Assembly: GCF_003996965.1 (NCBI RefSeq)
Contig: NZ_QWDM01000003.1
Coordinates: 62,001 to 126,000, forward strand
Direction: 5' to 3'
Length of the DNA stretch: 64,000 bases
Source of the DNA: Flavobacterium cupreum
Lineage (GTDB): Bacteria; Bacteroidota; Bacteroidia; Flavobacteriales; Flavobacteriaceae
Under the pieces are notes generated by a model that saw only the letters and a list, made by a program, of their open reading frames with translations, had not been told where the DNA came from and did no database searches. The position numbers and the translations under genes were made by a program. Each line of letters opens with the position of its first letter. The stretch's first letter is position 1. Below are positions 53,031-61,778 of the stretch, piece after piece.

Positions 53031-53504
53031 TTATAATTTTTTATATTCTGTTACTAATTGTTCGTAGGTAAGTTCGGTTTCCATAAATTTCTTCTTATCG
53101 TTTTTGATAAAAAGGGTCGCCGGAATACTGCCCGACCAGGAAGGATCGATGCGGTCGATGTATTCCTGCGGATTGCTTTCATTTAAAAGAAAAACGGGGT
53201 TAGTAAGCTTTTTCCTTTTTACAAAGGGCACCACGGCTGTATTCAGTTTCGATTTAAAATCAACGCTGACCAACAGCACTGCCAGTTTATCCGATTTATA
53301 TTCCTGGCTCAGTTTTTCAAAATGCGGCAATTCTTTAATACATGGTGCGCACCAGGTCGCCCAGAAATTGACCACATACGTACTGTCCTGCCCTTTTTTT
53401 ATTCTTTCCTGAAGCTGATCAACACTCAGCAGCTTTACGTTCTGACTGTAGGAAAGTCCCGAACAGCTCAGCAAAACACAAATTATAAAAGTTCTTATTT
53501 TCAT
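53031..53504 (-). CDS. TlpA/ResA-type periplasmic thioredoxin
   Basis: 157 residues with a signal peptide (SCSGLSYSQ). Active site NFWATWCAPCIKEL (Cys52, Cys55) and IPATLFIKND with the cis-Pro. Family members reduce periplasmic disulfides, for example in cytochrome maturation. First gene of the two-gene operon with the peroxiredoxin-like protein. Confidence 0.88.
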   Translation of the reverse strand: MKIRTFIICVLLSCSGLSYSQNVKLLSVDQLQERIKKGQDSTYVVNFWATWCAPCIKELPHFEKLSQEYKSDKLAVLLVSVDFKSKLNTAVVPFVKRKKLTNPVFLLNESNPQEYIDRIDPSWSGSIPATLFIKNDKKKFMETELTYEQLVTEYKKL

Positions 53505-53784
53505 GAGCTAATGGCGTAGTAACCGTTTTTACATATTGATTTACCCTTACAAATATAAACTAATACCGAAATATTTTTAAGAATCAAATCCAACATTTCA
53601 TACCATTAGGAGCAATTTAACAAAAACTGTTTACGTTAATTTTGAAAATGAAGTTGTGCAAAACCCGGCATTTATTGCCATTGCAGCCAAAATACCTGTT
53701 TTTACCCAAATCCCGCCGAAGGAAAGCATTATGAAATTGGATATTGCAGAATAAACTTTAATTTTGCGGAAAATAAAACTCCTG
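53505..53784. other. Intergenic region with a short protein-like fragment
   Basis: A frame at 53640-53753 (ENEVVQNPAFIAIAAKIPVF ... SIMKLDIAE, stop) has coding-like composition and no start. It may be the end of a lost gene upstream of the AAA ATPase; I do not recognise it. Confidence 0.3.
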
Positions 53785-54508
53785 ATGAATAATCTGTACG
53801 AGCTTACCGTAAACGATACCGAAAAAATTGCGCTGAATGATTTACTTTTTAGTGCTGAAAAAAGCGGCTTTGACGCAAACAATCAAAGAGCATCAGTATC
53901 TGGAGGAATTAAAAAAATACGATCTCAAAGCAGATCATAAAATATTGCTGCACGGTCATTCGGGCTGTGGAAAAACAACCACTGCCAAGGCCATTGCCAC
54001 TGCGCTGAACAAGAATATAGTCATCATTAACCTGAGCACTTTAATCAATGCCCGAATTGGCGAAACCTCCCGAAATGTAAAAGCCCTGTTTGATAAAGCG
54101 ATTCGCGAGAGAGCTGTTTTATTTCTGGATGAATTTGACCAGATCGGAAAAAGCCGTGACAGCGAAGATAAGGATGTCGCCGAAATGAGACGTCTGGTAA
54201 ACACCATTATCCAGCTGATTGATTATTTACCGGCAGACAGTTTGCTTATTTGCGCCACCAATCATTACAACAGTATTGATACCGCTTTACTGAGAAGATT
54301 TCAGATCCGCCTGAAATTTGAAATGCCGGACAAAAATCAGCTTGATATTTATTACGATAAACTGCTGGAACGTTTTCCTTCCCACCTGCAGGACATTCCC
54401 CGACACTTTAATATTTCATATGCCGAGGCTAAAGATTATATTCATACCACAATGAAAAAACAAATTATTGCCGAATTGGAACTTGCCCATAAAAAAAACA
54501 GCCTTTAG
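53785..54508 (+). pseudogene. AAA-family ATPase with N-terminal frameshift
   Basis: Starting at the ATG 53785 the frame reads MNNLYELTVNDTEKIALNDL then LFSAEKSGF and breaks. Removing one A from the A6 run at 53859-53864 gives SAEKAALTQTIKEHQYLEEL, which continues into a complete ATPase domain: LLHGHSGCGKTTTAKAIATA (Walker A), LFLDEFDQIG (Walker B), ICATNHYNSIDTALLRRFQI (sensor 1 and arginine finger). The rejoined protein is about 240 residues. A downstream start at an alternative codon is possible. Small AAA ATPases of this kind often pair with a protease gene, none of which is adjacent. Confidence 0.65.
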
Positions 54509-54536
54509 AATACTTGTTTCTAAACGCTGTTTTTTA
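54493..54536 (+). terminator. Intrinsic terminator overlapping the ATPase stop
   Basis: AAAACAGC ... GCTGTTTTTT with an inner TTTAGAA / TTTCTAA pairing; overlaps the stop codon region. Confidence 0.65.
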
Positions 54537-54755
54537 TTTTGTGAAGAGCGAAAACCCTTAATGCTGCCTTTTTGACATTATCTTTTTTCAGGTCATTTCT
54601 CCGTCACCGCTCCGTCACTCCTATACGAAAACTTCGGGAGCGCGTTTTTAGGGCATTTGCGTTTTTCAGACAAATAGTCAGGTACATAATACACAGTTCC
54701 TGACTGCAATTCGCCAGAAAACTGTATCATTAATCTTGAATTAAATTATGTTACA

Positions 54756-55223
54756 TTATTTCACAACAGTTGCCTCTACTTCTACTTTTAAAGTTTCGAA
54801 AAGCATTTTCACTTCCAGTAAGGTGGTAGTTTGTCGGATGCCGTGTTCGGCGATCCAGTCCTGAAAAATATCGAAACAGGCAAAAAGTTCCGCTTCTGAA
54901 GTGGTGTAAACATTCAGCCTCACTATATTTTTACAATCATAACCAGCCTCTTTTACTACTTTTTCCAGATTCGCTAAAGCCTCAGTCAATTGCGTTTTCA
55001 TGTCGGCGTTGCTGGATATACCGGCAGCGTTAATTGCCGTTTGCCCTGAAACATAAAGCGTTCCTTCTGGATTTTTGACTTCTACTGCCTGTACATAACT
55101 TCTTTTGTCCTGCCATTCCCAGGGGTTAATTACCTTCTTTTCCAGTTTGTTTGTTTTGGTTTGTGCCATTACTGGCAAAGCAATTACCATTGCCATTACC
55201 AGAATCTTTACAACATTTTTCAT
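54756..55223 (-). CDS. Exported RidA-family protein
   Basis: 155 residues with a signal peptide (MVIALPVMAQ). The mature part is a full RidA/YjgF fold: YVQAVEVKNPEGTLYVSGQT, MKTQLTEALANLEKVVKEAG, NIVRLNVYTTSEAE and TTTLLEVKMLFETLKVEVEA. Cytoplasmic members deaminate reactive imines and trimerise. The conserved RxxK-type Arg of active RidA (usually in RI near residue 105) is not clearly present, so it may be a non-enzymatic or different activity. Export is unusual for the family. Confidence 0.8.
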   Translation of the reverse strand: MKNVVKILVMAMVIALPVMAQTKTNKLEKKVINPWEWQDKRSYVQAVEVKNPEGTLYVSGQTAINAAGISSNADMKTQLTEALANLEKVVKEAGYDCKNIVRLNVYTTSEAELFACFDIFQDWIAEHGIRQTTTLLEVKMLFETLKVEVEATVVK

Positions 55224-55315
55224 TTTTGCAGTTTTAAATTATACCTGCAAAATTGAATCGATTAGAGCATTCTAACGCGTGACAAACATCACAAATGTCA
55301 AATGGAAAAGAAAAA

Positions 55316-55879
55316 TTAAGACGAAAGCCGGCTTAAGGTTTCGCGGGAAACGCCGAGATAGGAAGCCAGCATGGTTTTATTGACCCGCTGAAATAACGAT
55401 GGATGCTGTTTCAACAGCAAATCATAACGTTCTTTTGCACTGGAAGTCAGAAAAGACAATATTCTTCTCTGAGAGGCAATATGTCCTGAATTTGATTTTT
55501 TAAGAAGAAAATGTTCCATCTTCTGCAAGGAATCACATAACTTCTGATAATTTTCAATTGAAATACAGAAAACATCGGTGTCTTCAATACACTGCAAAGA
55601 CATGGTTGCATGAGTATTAGTGAAAAACGCTATAAAATCGCTTTCCCACCAATCTTCCATCGAAAAGGATACAATGTGTTCATTTGCGTTTTCATCGTCG
55701 TAAATGAGCTTTAAAAGACCTGAAACGATGTAATAACAATCGACGTTGCTGTCGCCTTTGCTAATAAGAAATTCTTTCTTCTTAAAACTCCGGAAATGAA
55801 AATGGGAAAGTACCAATGAAAATTCATCGTCCGTGAGGGTTATTACTTTCTCAATATGTTCTCTTAGTTTTTGATGCAT
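55316..55879 (-). CDS. Crp/Fnr-family transcriptional regulator
   Basis: 187 residues. The N-terminal cyclic-nucleotide-binding-like barrel (FKKKEFLISKGDSNVDCYYI, VSGLLKLIY, IVSFSMEDWWESDF) lacks obvious cAMP contacts. The C-terminal HTH is NKTMLASYLGVSRETLSRL. The same length and layout as small Bacteroidota Crp-like regulators. Divergent spacing to nothing nearby; the RidA-like gene is 92 bp downstream on the same strand and may be its target. Confidence 0.85.
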   Translation of the reverse strand: MHQKLREHIEKVITLTDDEFSLVLSHFHFRSFKKKEFLISKGDSNVDCYYIVSGLLKLIYDDENANEHIVSFSMEDWWESDFIAFFTNTHATMSLQCIEDTDVFCISIENYQKLCDSLQKMEHFLLKKSNSGHIASQRRILSFLTSSAKERYDLLLKQHPSLFQRVNKTMLASYLGVSRETLSRLSS

Positions 55880-56855
55880 TTGGTTTTTGGAAAATGGATA
55901 ATTCTTAAATTTTATATGAGCAATGGGAAAGCAAAAATATTCTTTTTATGAACAGCTCCGTTTTTTACAATCATTTAATTGACTCAAAATATCGTAGCAG
56001 CCTTGTAATCAAAAAGCAGTTTTTTAAAACCAATTTAGAAGTAAACCGGCTTTCCATTTGGTAAGGTAAAGGAGCAAAAAAATAACAAAAACTTCGTAAA
56101 AGCCCCGTCTTTTTAAATCACCTTCAATGCAGAGCTTGCCGTGCAAAAAAAGTATTAACTGCAACTAATGCAAAACGCGCTGGAAATTGTAAGCCGCTGC
56201 AAAAAAAACAGCAAATTAATTCTATTCCTTTAAAGCAAATAATAACTTTAAATATAAACACATAAAAATACTGACAATTAACATTTTATAAATAATCATA
56301 ACACTATAATATCAGCATAAAAGGTATAATAAATACTGTTTTATTTTTTGTTTTGAGCTGATAATAAAAGCAGCACTATTTCATATATTAATACCACTGT
56401 TAGGGTGCAAATTCCAAATAAAAGAGACTTATAACCGTTTTTGCAAGTTAGGTTCCCGAAAAACCGGTAAGATTACATTTAGCAACCATATTTACCCAAC
56501 AAATGGTGAAAATGAATCGCAAAAAATAGCGTATTATACACTGATTTAATTGCTGAGATCATAAAATATACAATAAGTATTGATACCGTCTTTTCTAGAT
56601 ACTATAATAAATCATTCATTCAGATAATAAAACATAAGCTTCTGGTTTACATCATAATTACATCGATTCCTACAAATTTATATTTTAACAAAAAAGTACA
56701 CTTTTCAGTCCCTTAAAGAGCAAATTTAATTTCTAAACGATTGAGCTGACCTGTTTTAAAAACTTCGAATCCGCCTCCACTTAAAACTTCCCGATTTTTA
56801 ACGAAAGTCCGTTAAAAAAAATTAAATTTGGGCACCCTAATTCATACATTCAATT
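55880..56855. other. Long AT-rich intergenic region
   Basis: No open frame or RNA gene recognised. TTAGGGTGC at 56400-56408 and its inverted copy GCACCCTAA at 56832-56840 bracket the stretch just upstream of the channel gene. These may be element ends or a regulatory site. Confidence 0.35.
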
Positions 56856-59204
56856 ATGATTCAAAAGAGAAGTTTTATTGGTTTATCAGCGGTACTGGCA
56901 TTCCTTTTTTTTGCACCGCTCACCTACTCGCAAACGACTGCTAAAAAAACAGAAAGCCGTTCTAAATTATTTGAAGAAACAACAACCGACAGTGATTACC
57001 TCATGGCGATTGAAAAAGCCAGTGCCGTAATGGAAACGGCTTACAACGATGCCGATTTTGACGGGGCAAGCCATCATTTGTTTGGCGAAATCAGAAGAAC
57101 CCAAAGCAAACTCGATTTAATTTTAGCCAGTTTGAAAGGTGCCAATCCAAACGTCAGGAACCAGCAAATGTACCGTGTTGTTTTGAAAGAGATCCAACAG
57201 GAACTGGACGAACAGAATGACGCGATCAACTTACGCAATAAAAACCTTGAAAAAATCAAAGACCGTTTTATCGAATTGCGCAAGGACAAAACGCTGATTG
57301 GTCTGATCAAAGACACCATTCGCCGCAAGCAGTTTAAAAACGAATTTGCCAATCTTAGAAAAAAATACAAGAATACCGACAGTCTGATGACTAAAAATCA
57401 GGGTATTTTAAACAAAAACAAGAGATTAACCGTAGAAAGAAAGATCGCGGTCTCTAATGCGCTTATTACCGTAGAAAACAAGCTTGAGCAGTCAGGGATC
57501 AGTATGCTGAAGAAGGAATATCCTTTTATCTGGAATATTACCGATTCGATCCCCAAAAATCAGGTTGCCCAAACAATCAGTGCAAAAGTACTTATCGAAG
57601 AAAGCGTGGCGGCCTATTACCTGAGCTACCGCGCCGGAGGACTGATTACGCTGGCTTTTCTGATGGGATTGCTGGGCTGGTATATTTTCCGCAATCTGAA
57701 ATACCTGAAAAGTAACGGACATGCCGAAAGTCTGGCGCTTTTTAATTTTAAATACCTGAACAAAGGCGTTGCGATTCCCGTAGCGATTATCGGGCTCAAT
57801 ATCGCTGTGGTAAGCAACCTGTATGCACCCGCCCTGTTTATCGAAATACTCGAACTGATCTTGCTGGGATTCCTTACAATACTTTTCAAAAACAAATGGC
57901 CGGCAAATGCCATGAGAAACTGGACATTCCTTTTAGGACTGTTCCTGGCCCTTTGTTTTCTGGACTTATTCATTAGCGTGGGACTATTGCAACGTTGTTG
58001 CTTTATAATAATTAACGTCTTTGGAATCCGTTATGGCCTGGTTCAGATCAAAAGCCTGAAAGAGGAATTGTACATTAAAGGTTTCTTTAAATGGGCCAGT
58101 ATTATTTTTATTGTTTTTAACGGTTTGTCGATTTTGTACAACATTTTCGGACGGGTTTCCCTTTCCAATATGTTGAGCCTGACAGCTTTTATTTCGCTTA
58201 CCCAGATTATTGCACTGAGTGTTCTTTTAAAAATACTTCTGGAAGTGATTATCCTTCAAATCTACACGACAAGGGTAAAACGCGGAATCGAAAAAATCTT
58301 TGATCACGAAAATTTATCCGACACACTCAAAAAGCCTTTCATCATCATCATCAGTTATATGTGGCTGGTGGTAATCGGATCGAACCTGAATATCTGGGAA
58401 TCGCTGCGCACTTCTTTCGGAGCCATACTCAGCCATCCGAACACCATTGGCAGTATTACCTTTACGTTAGGAAATATTTTATTGTTTTTTATCATTATCT
58501 GGATCGCACACTTACTGCAAAAGTATGTAGCGTACTTTTTTGGCGAAATTGATGATGAAAACGAAGAAAACATCAATAAAAGACAGCATTCCAAATTACT
58601 TATTACACGTCTTGTGGTTTTAATCGTCGGCTATTTGCTGGCAGTAGCCGCTTCAGGCATGCCGCTGGACAAACTAAGCATCCTTCTGGGCGCTTTGGGT
58701 GTCGGTGTCGGATTGGGACTGCAAAGTGTCGTAAACAACTTTGTTTCGGGTATTATCCTGATTTTTGACAAACCGATTCAGATTGGCGATGTGGTCGATA
58801 TCAGTTCCGAATCCGGCCGCGTAAAATCGATGGGACTTCGTACGACGAAAATCAATGCTCCAAATGGCGCCGAAATTATTATCCCGAACGGAAACCTGTT
58901 GTCACAAAACATCACGAACTGGACGTATACAGACAATTTTAAACTGGTTGATATCGCTATTGAAATTACCGGAGATACGACTCCTGATGATATCAATACG
59001 ACCATAACCGAAGCCCTGGAAAGTATCGCTTTGGTAAACAATTCAAAACCATCGCAAATTTATTATACTGCCATCTCTGACGGAAAATATAAAATTCAAG
59101 TCAAATTCTGGTGCAGCATTTACAGAACAGAAGAAAGTGTGAGCACTGCCCGTCAGGTATTGTTCCAAAATTTCAAAGCAAAAGGCCTGACTTTTTCCGC
59201 CTAA
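56856..59204 (+). CDS. MscS-family mechanosensitive channel
   Basis: 782 residues with a signal peptide (LTYSQ). A periplasmic helical domain (about residues 25-240, heptad-rich), about ten membrane segments to residue 620, then the MscS core: GALGVGVGLGLQSVVNNFVS (pore helix TM3), GIILIFDKPIQIGDVVDISS, LRTTKINAPNGAEIIIPNGN and the C-terminal beta/alpha domain. Length and periplasmic coil resemble MscK/YbiO-type channels that release solutes on hypo-osmotic shock. Single gene, terminator at 59226. Confidence 0.9.
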   Translation: MIQKRSFIGLSAVLAFLFFAPLTYSQTTAKKTESRSKLFEETTTDSDYLMAIEKASAVMETAYNDADFDGASHHLFGEIRRTQSKLDLILASLKGANPNVRNQQMYRVVLKEIQQELDEQNDAINLRNKNLEKIKDRFIELRKDKTLIGLIKDTIRRKQFKNEFANLRKKYKNTDSLMTKNQGILNKNKRLTVERKIAVSNALITVENKLEQSGISMLKKEYPFIWNITDSIPKNQVAQTISAKVLIEESVAAYYLSYRAGGLITLAFLMGLLGWYIFRNLKYLKSNGHAESLALFNFKYLNKGVAIPVAIIGLNIAVVSNLYAPALFIEILELILLGFLTILFKNKWPANAMRNWTFLLGLFLALCFLDLFISVGLLQRCCFIIINVFGIRYGLVQIKSLKEELYIKGFFKWASIIFIVFNGLSILYNIFGRVSLSNMLSLTAFISLTQIIALSVLLKILLEVIILQIYTTRVKRGIEKIFDHENLSDTLKKPFIIIISYMWLVVIGSNLNIWESLRTSFGAILSHPNTIGSITFTLGNILLFFIIIWIAHLLQKYVAYFFGEIDDENEENINKRQHSKLLITRLVVLIVGYLLAVAASGMPLDKLSILLGALGVGVGLGLQSVVNNFVSGIILIFDKPIQIGDVVDISSESGRVKSMGLRTTKINAPNGAEIIIPNGNLLSQNITNWTYTDNFKLVDIAIEITGDTTPDDINTTITEALESIALVNNSKPSQIYYTAISDGKYKIQVKFWCSIYRTEESVSTARQVLFQNFKAKGLTFSA

Positions 59205-59225
59205 AAATTAGTTTTAATTAAAATC

Positions 59226-59262
59226 AAAAAAGCCGTCAAGTATAATGCTTGACGGCTTTTTT
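59226..59262. terminator. Bidirectional intrinsic terminator
   Basis: AAAAAAGCCGTCAAG, loop TATAATG, CTTGACGGCTTTTTT. It separates the channel gene from the convergent NmrA-like gene. Confidence 0.9.
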
Positions 59263-59278
59263 ATGGATTCTTTTTTAC

Positions 59279-60157
59279 TTAAAACTTCCCTGCAAATTCT
59301 TTGGCAAAATCTTCCAGTTTGATTTTTCCATCCACAGGGAAATTACCATTTACGAAATCTGCAGCAATTTTACCGCTTCGCAAACCCGTACCCATTTCGG
59401 TATACAAGCCTGCAATTTCTTCCGGTAATCCGGCCTGTGTCATCCCCTGTAACGATTGTTCGTCAGTGAATTCCACCCATGGCAAATCGGTTTCCTCGAT
59501 TGCAGTTCCGATGGCTTTTGCAATTTCGCCCGGAGTACGCACATCGCTGACAATGTAACGGATATTTTTGCCTGTGGTTTCTTTTTGCAGTTCTTCTGCT
59601 GCCGCTGTTGCAATATCTTCAGGGTGTACCAGTGGCATCTTCGCATCAGCAGGATAGTTAGCGCCCATAATCCCCGCTCCTTTTATCATCGGAACGTCAT
59701 TGTATAAATTGGTAAAGAAAAATCCGGCACGTAAAAAGGTAACCGCTGTATTTTCCAGTTGGTCATACAACCCTTCGATTTGGTAAAGTCCTTTAATAGG
59801 CCCGGTTCCGTCCGGCAAGTCTGCACCGATACTGCTCAGCATTACCACACGTTTCACAGCTGCTTCCTGTATCGCGCCCGCGAAAGCTTTACCGGCTTCA
59901 ACCGTATTCGAAATCACATTACTGCCTCCCAAATTGGGTGGTGTCATGGCAAAAACAGCAGCTGTTCCTGCAAAAGTTTCGGCCAGAAAAGCAGCATCAC
60001 TAACAGAACCGATAGCCGCCTTTGCCCCTGCTTTTTCAATGGCCTCTTTTTTGTCCGCACTACTGCTGATTACCGTTACCTCATGTCCGGCAGCTACAAG
60101 TTGATGGGTTAATGGTTTACCTATGTTCCCTAAAGAACCTGAAATTATAATTTTCAT
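59279..60157 (-). CDS. NmrA-like NAD(P)-binding protein
   Basis: 292 residues from the ATG at 60155-60157, chosen because it sits right behind the promoter and gives MKIIISGSLGNIGKPLTHQL with the GxxGxxG nucleotide motif; the longer frame crosses the promoter. SVSDAAFLAETFAGTAAVFA, RVVMLSSIGADL, FLRAGFFFTNLY and LVHPEDIATAAAEEL are typical for NmrA/azoreductase-like SDR members. Probably a redox sensor or an oxidoreductase. Divergent from the HxlR gene, its probable regulator. Confidence 0.85.
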   Translation of the reverse strand: MKIIISGSLGNIGKPLTHQLVAAGHEVTVISSSADKKEAIEKAGAKAAIGSVSDAAFLAETFAGTAAVFAMTPPNLGGSNVISNTVEAGKAFAGAIQEAAVKRVVMLSSIGADLPDGTGPIKGLYQIEGLYDQLENTAVTFLRAGFFFTNLYNDVPMIKGAGIMGANYPADAKMPLVHPEDIATAAAEELQKETTGKNIRYIVSDVRTPGEIAKAIGTAIEETDLPWVEFTDEQSLQGMTQAGLPEEIAGLYTEMGTGLRSGKIAADFVNGNFPVDGKIKLEDFAKEFAGKF

Positions 60158-60167
60158 CTTTAAATTG

Positions 60168-60220
60168 TTTGTATTTATAAAAACAAAGGTATATTTGTAC
60201 TTACTTTTATACAAGTACTT
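60168..60220. promoter_or_regulatory. Overlapping divergent promoters with an HxlR-type operator
   Basis: Plus strand: TTTG (60168-60171), 18 nt, TATATTTG (60190-60197). Minus strand: TTG (complement of 60212-60214), 20 nt, TACCTTTG (60184-60191). The two -7 boxes overlap by two bases. Palindrome AAGTACTT (60213-60220) and the pair TACTT/AAGTA (60198-60217) are operator candidates. GTACTTAC occurs twice, 18 bp apart (60197 and 60215). Confidence 0.7.
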
Positions 60221-60237
60221 ACCCTAAAGTATGTATC

Positions 60238-60603
60238 ATGACCGCCATCAAAGAAACTTCGACCATACAGGAAAATAAACAATATGCCCTCGACACCTGC
60301 CCCGTAACGTATGTAATGGAAAAAATTGGCGGCTACTGGAAGCCCATTATCCTCTATCATTTGTCCACCAGCGATAAACGCTACAGCGAACTTAAAAGAG
60401 CCATTCCGGCCATCACCGAAAAAATGCTCATTCAGCACCTCAAACAACTGGAAACCGATGGTCTTGTGATCAGGGAAGCAAAACCGGTTGTCCCTCCTTT
60501 TGTAACCTACAGCTTAAGCAATGCCGGAAACGGTTTAATTCCCGTTATTCACGCTATGGCAGAATGGGCTTTTAAGGAAAAGGATGGGGTTTATGGGGGT
60601 TAA
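60238..60603 (+). CDS. HxlR-family winged-helix regulator
   Basis: 121 residues. Family core TCPVTYVMEKIGGYWKPIIL, YSELKRAIPAITEKMLIQHL, QLETDGLVIREAKPVVPPFV and YSLSNAGNGLIPVIHAMAEW. Cys in the first motif (Cys21 region) recalls redox-sensing members of the group. It is divergent from the NmrA-like gene and probably controls both. Confidence 0.92.
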   Translation: MTAIKETSTIQENKQYALDTCPVTYVMEKIGGYWKPIILYHLSTSDKRYSELKRAIPAITEKMLIQHLKQLETDGLVIREAKPVVPPFVTYSLSNAGNGLIPVIHAMAEWAFKEKDGVYGG

Positions 60604-60791
60604 GTTTTAGAGTAACCCAGCTGTCATTTCTTATCTTTTTACAGTACTTTTTTTTTATTTCTTCTATTTTACATACGGTTTCTCATTCCGGGGAACGAGG
60701 AATCGCATCCTGTAATTCCTTCCCTACAGTCAGTAATCTTATTGCTTTACCTCTGCGATTTTCTTTAAAAAATAAAGATCATCCCGAACGA
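60604..60791. other. Spacer with no gene
   Basis: AT-rich, with a GGGGAACGAGGAATCGC patch at 60698-60714 unlike the rest. Nothing recognised. Confidence 0.3.
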
Positions 60792-60892
60792 CTACTAAGC
60801 CAGCTATAGCTCTTGTCTGCCAATTATTTCAAAAAAGCACCACTTATAACTTTCCAAACTTGCTGCCTATTATCATGAATTATTTTTGCATT
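60792..60892 (+). repeat. Duplicated promoter segment, copy 1
   Basis: 101 bp matching 63000-63100 with six differences. Contains -33 TTG (60860-60862), 18 nt, -7 TATTTTTG (60881-60888). Confidence 0.85.
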
Positions 60893-60914
60893 GAATTTTA
60901 AAATGTCAAAAAAT

Positions 60915-61778
60915 ATGATTCTACTTTACGGTTCAAAAGCAAAAAAAATGGCTTCTAAAATTTTACCTTATGAAGAATGTCCTTCCTGCAAACAAAAAGG
61001 CAATTTAGAATTAACCCTTTACAGAAGCTATATCCATGTTTATGGTATACCAGTTTTAAATGAAGGTAAACAAACAGAAGTTGAGTGTCTGTCTTGTGAA
61101 TGCTGTATAAAACCTGCTTACAAACCTTTTTTTTTGAAAAAAAGCAAGTACTCCGAAAAAATAGCGGATGAAATCAGGGAGATCAAAAAATACAACAAGC
61201 AATCTTTATGGCAACTCGCCTGGACCTCTTTACTAACGATAATTTTTTTAATTTTTCTTACAGTTGAACTGATCAAGAATAATGCAATTAAATATCTGGT
61301 TTCTACTGATAAAGAAAACATTGCGTTAATGGAGAACCCGCAAGTGGGTGATATTTATAAAGTTACCATGTTTACTGAACAAGGTGGAAACCGTTTAAGT
61401 CTATTAAAATTAATCCGTATAGCACAAGACACTATGGTATTGATTGAAAGTAAACAACATGCCGCTGTTGGAACAGTTTTATCAGATCAGGACTGGAAAA
61501 ACGTGTCGAATAAAGACGGCGAGGTGTTATGGTATGTTGGAAAAGCTGACAAACTCTACAGAAGACTTACTGATCACTTAAGGAGTGGAAAACTCGAAAA
61601 TAACATGCTGGATTCGATTGGATTGATTGTAAACCCCAAAGCTTCTACATCAGCGGACCACTTTAAACTAGAGGCCGACTTAATAAAGGAATTTGGAGGA
61701 AAAATAAATTTGGCTAATAAGAGGGAGAGTCCTGGTGTGAAAAAGTTAACTAAATCAACTGGAGGATGCACTCTATGA
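60915..61778 (+). CDS. Zinc-ribbon / membrane protein fused to a GIY-YIG nuclease-like tail
   Basis: 287 residues from the ATG at 60915 (MILLYGSKAKKM, the opening of small zinc-ribbon membrane proteins in Bacteroidota); ATG 60903 is also in frame. Zinc ribbon CPSCKQKG ... CLSCECC (about residues 24-66), one membrane helix (about 104-122), a small domain (GDIYKVTMFTEQGGNRL), then a GIY-YIG-like end: LWYVGKADKLYRRLTDHL (YVG and the Arg), HFKLEADLIKEFGGKINLAN (catalytic Glu and Asn). The first GIY strand is not seen, which suggests a chimera at about residue 205. The stop overlaps the LRR gene (ATGA). The tail looks like an RHS-type toxin tip and the next gene like its immunity protein. Confidence 0.65.
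   Translation: MILLYGSKAKKMASKILPYEECPSCKQKGNLELTLYRSYIHVYGIPVLNEGKQTEVECLSCECCIKPAYKPFFLKKSKYSEKIADEIREIKKYNKQSLWQLAWTSLLTIIFLIFLTVELIKNNAIKYLVSTDKENIALMENPQVGDIYKVTMFTEQGGNRLSLLKLIRIAQDTMVLIESKQHAAVGTVLSDQDWKNVSNKDGEVLWYVGKADKLYRRLTDHLRSGKLENNMLDSIGLIVNPKASTSADHFKLEADLIKEFGGKINLANKRESPGVKKLTKSTGGCTL
61761..61765 (+). promoter_or_regulatory. Shine-Dalgarno GGAGG for the LRR gene
   Basis: GGAGG lies 9 nt before the ATG at 61775 and directly abuts the ATG at 61766, which favours the 61775 start and the ATGA overlap with the nuclease gene. Confidence 0.55.

Noticed and set aside
54540..54755. Spacer with CCGTCACCGCTCCGTCACTC as a repeat
   Set aside because: CCGTCAC occurs only twice and no structure or second copy was seen in the window.
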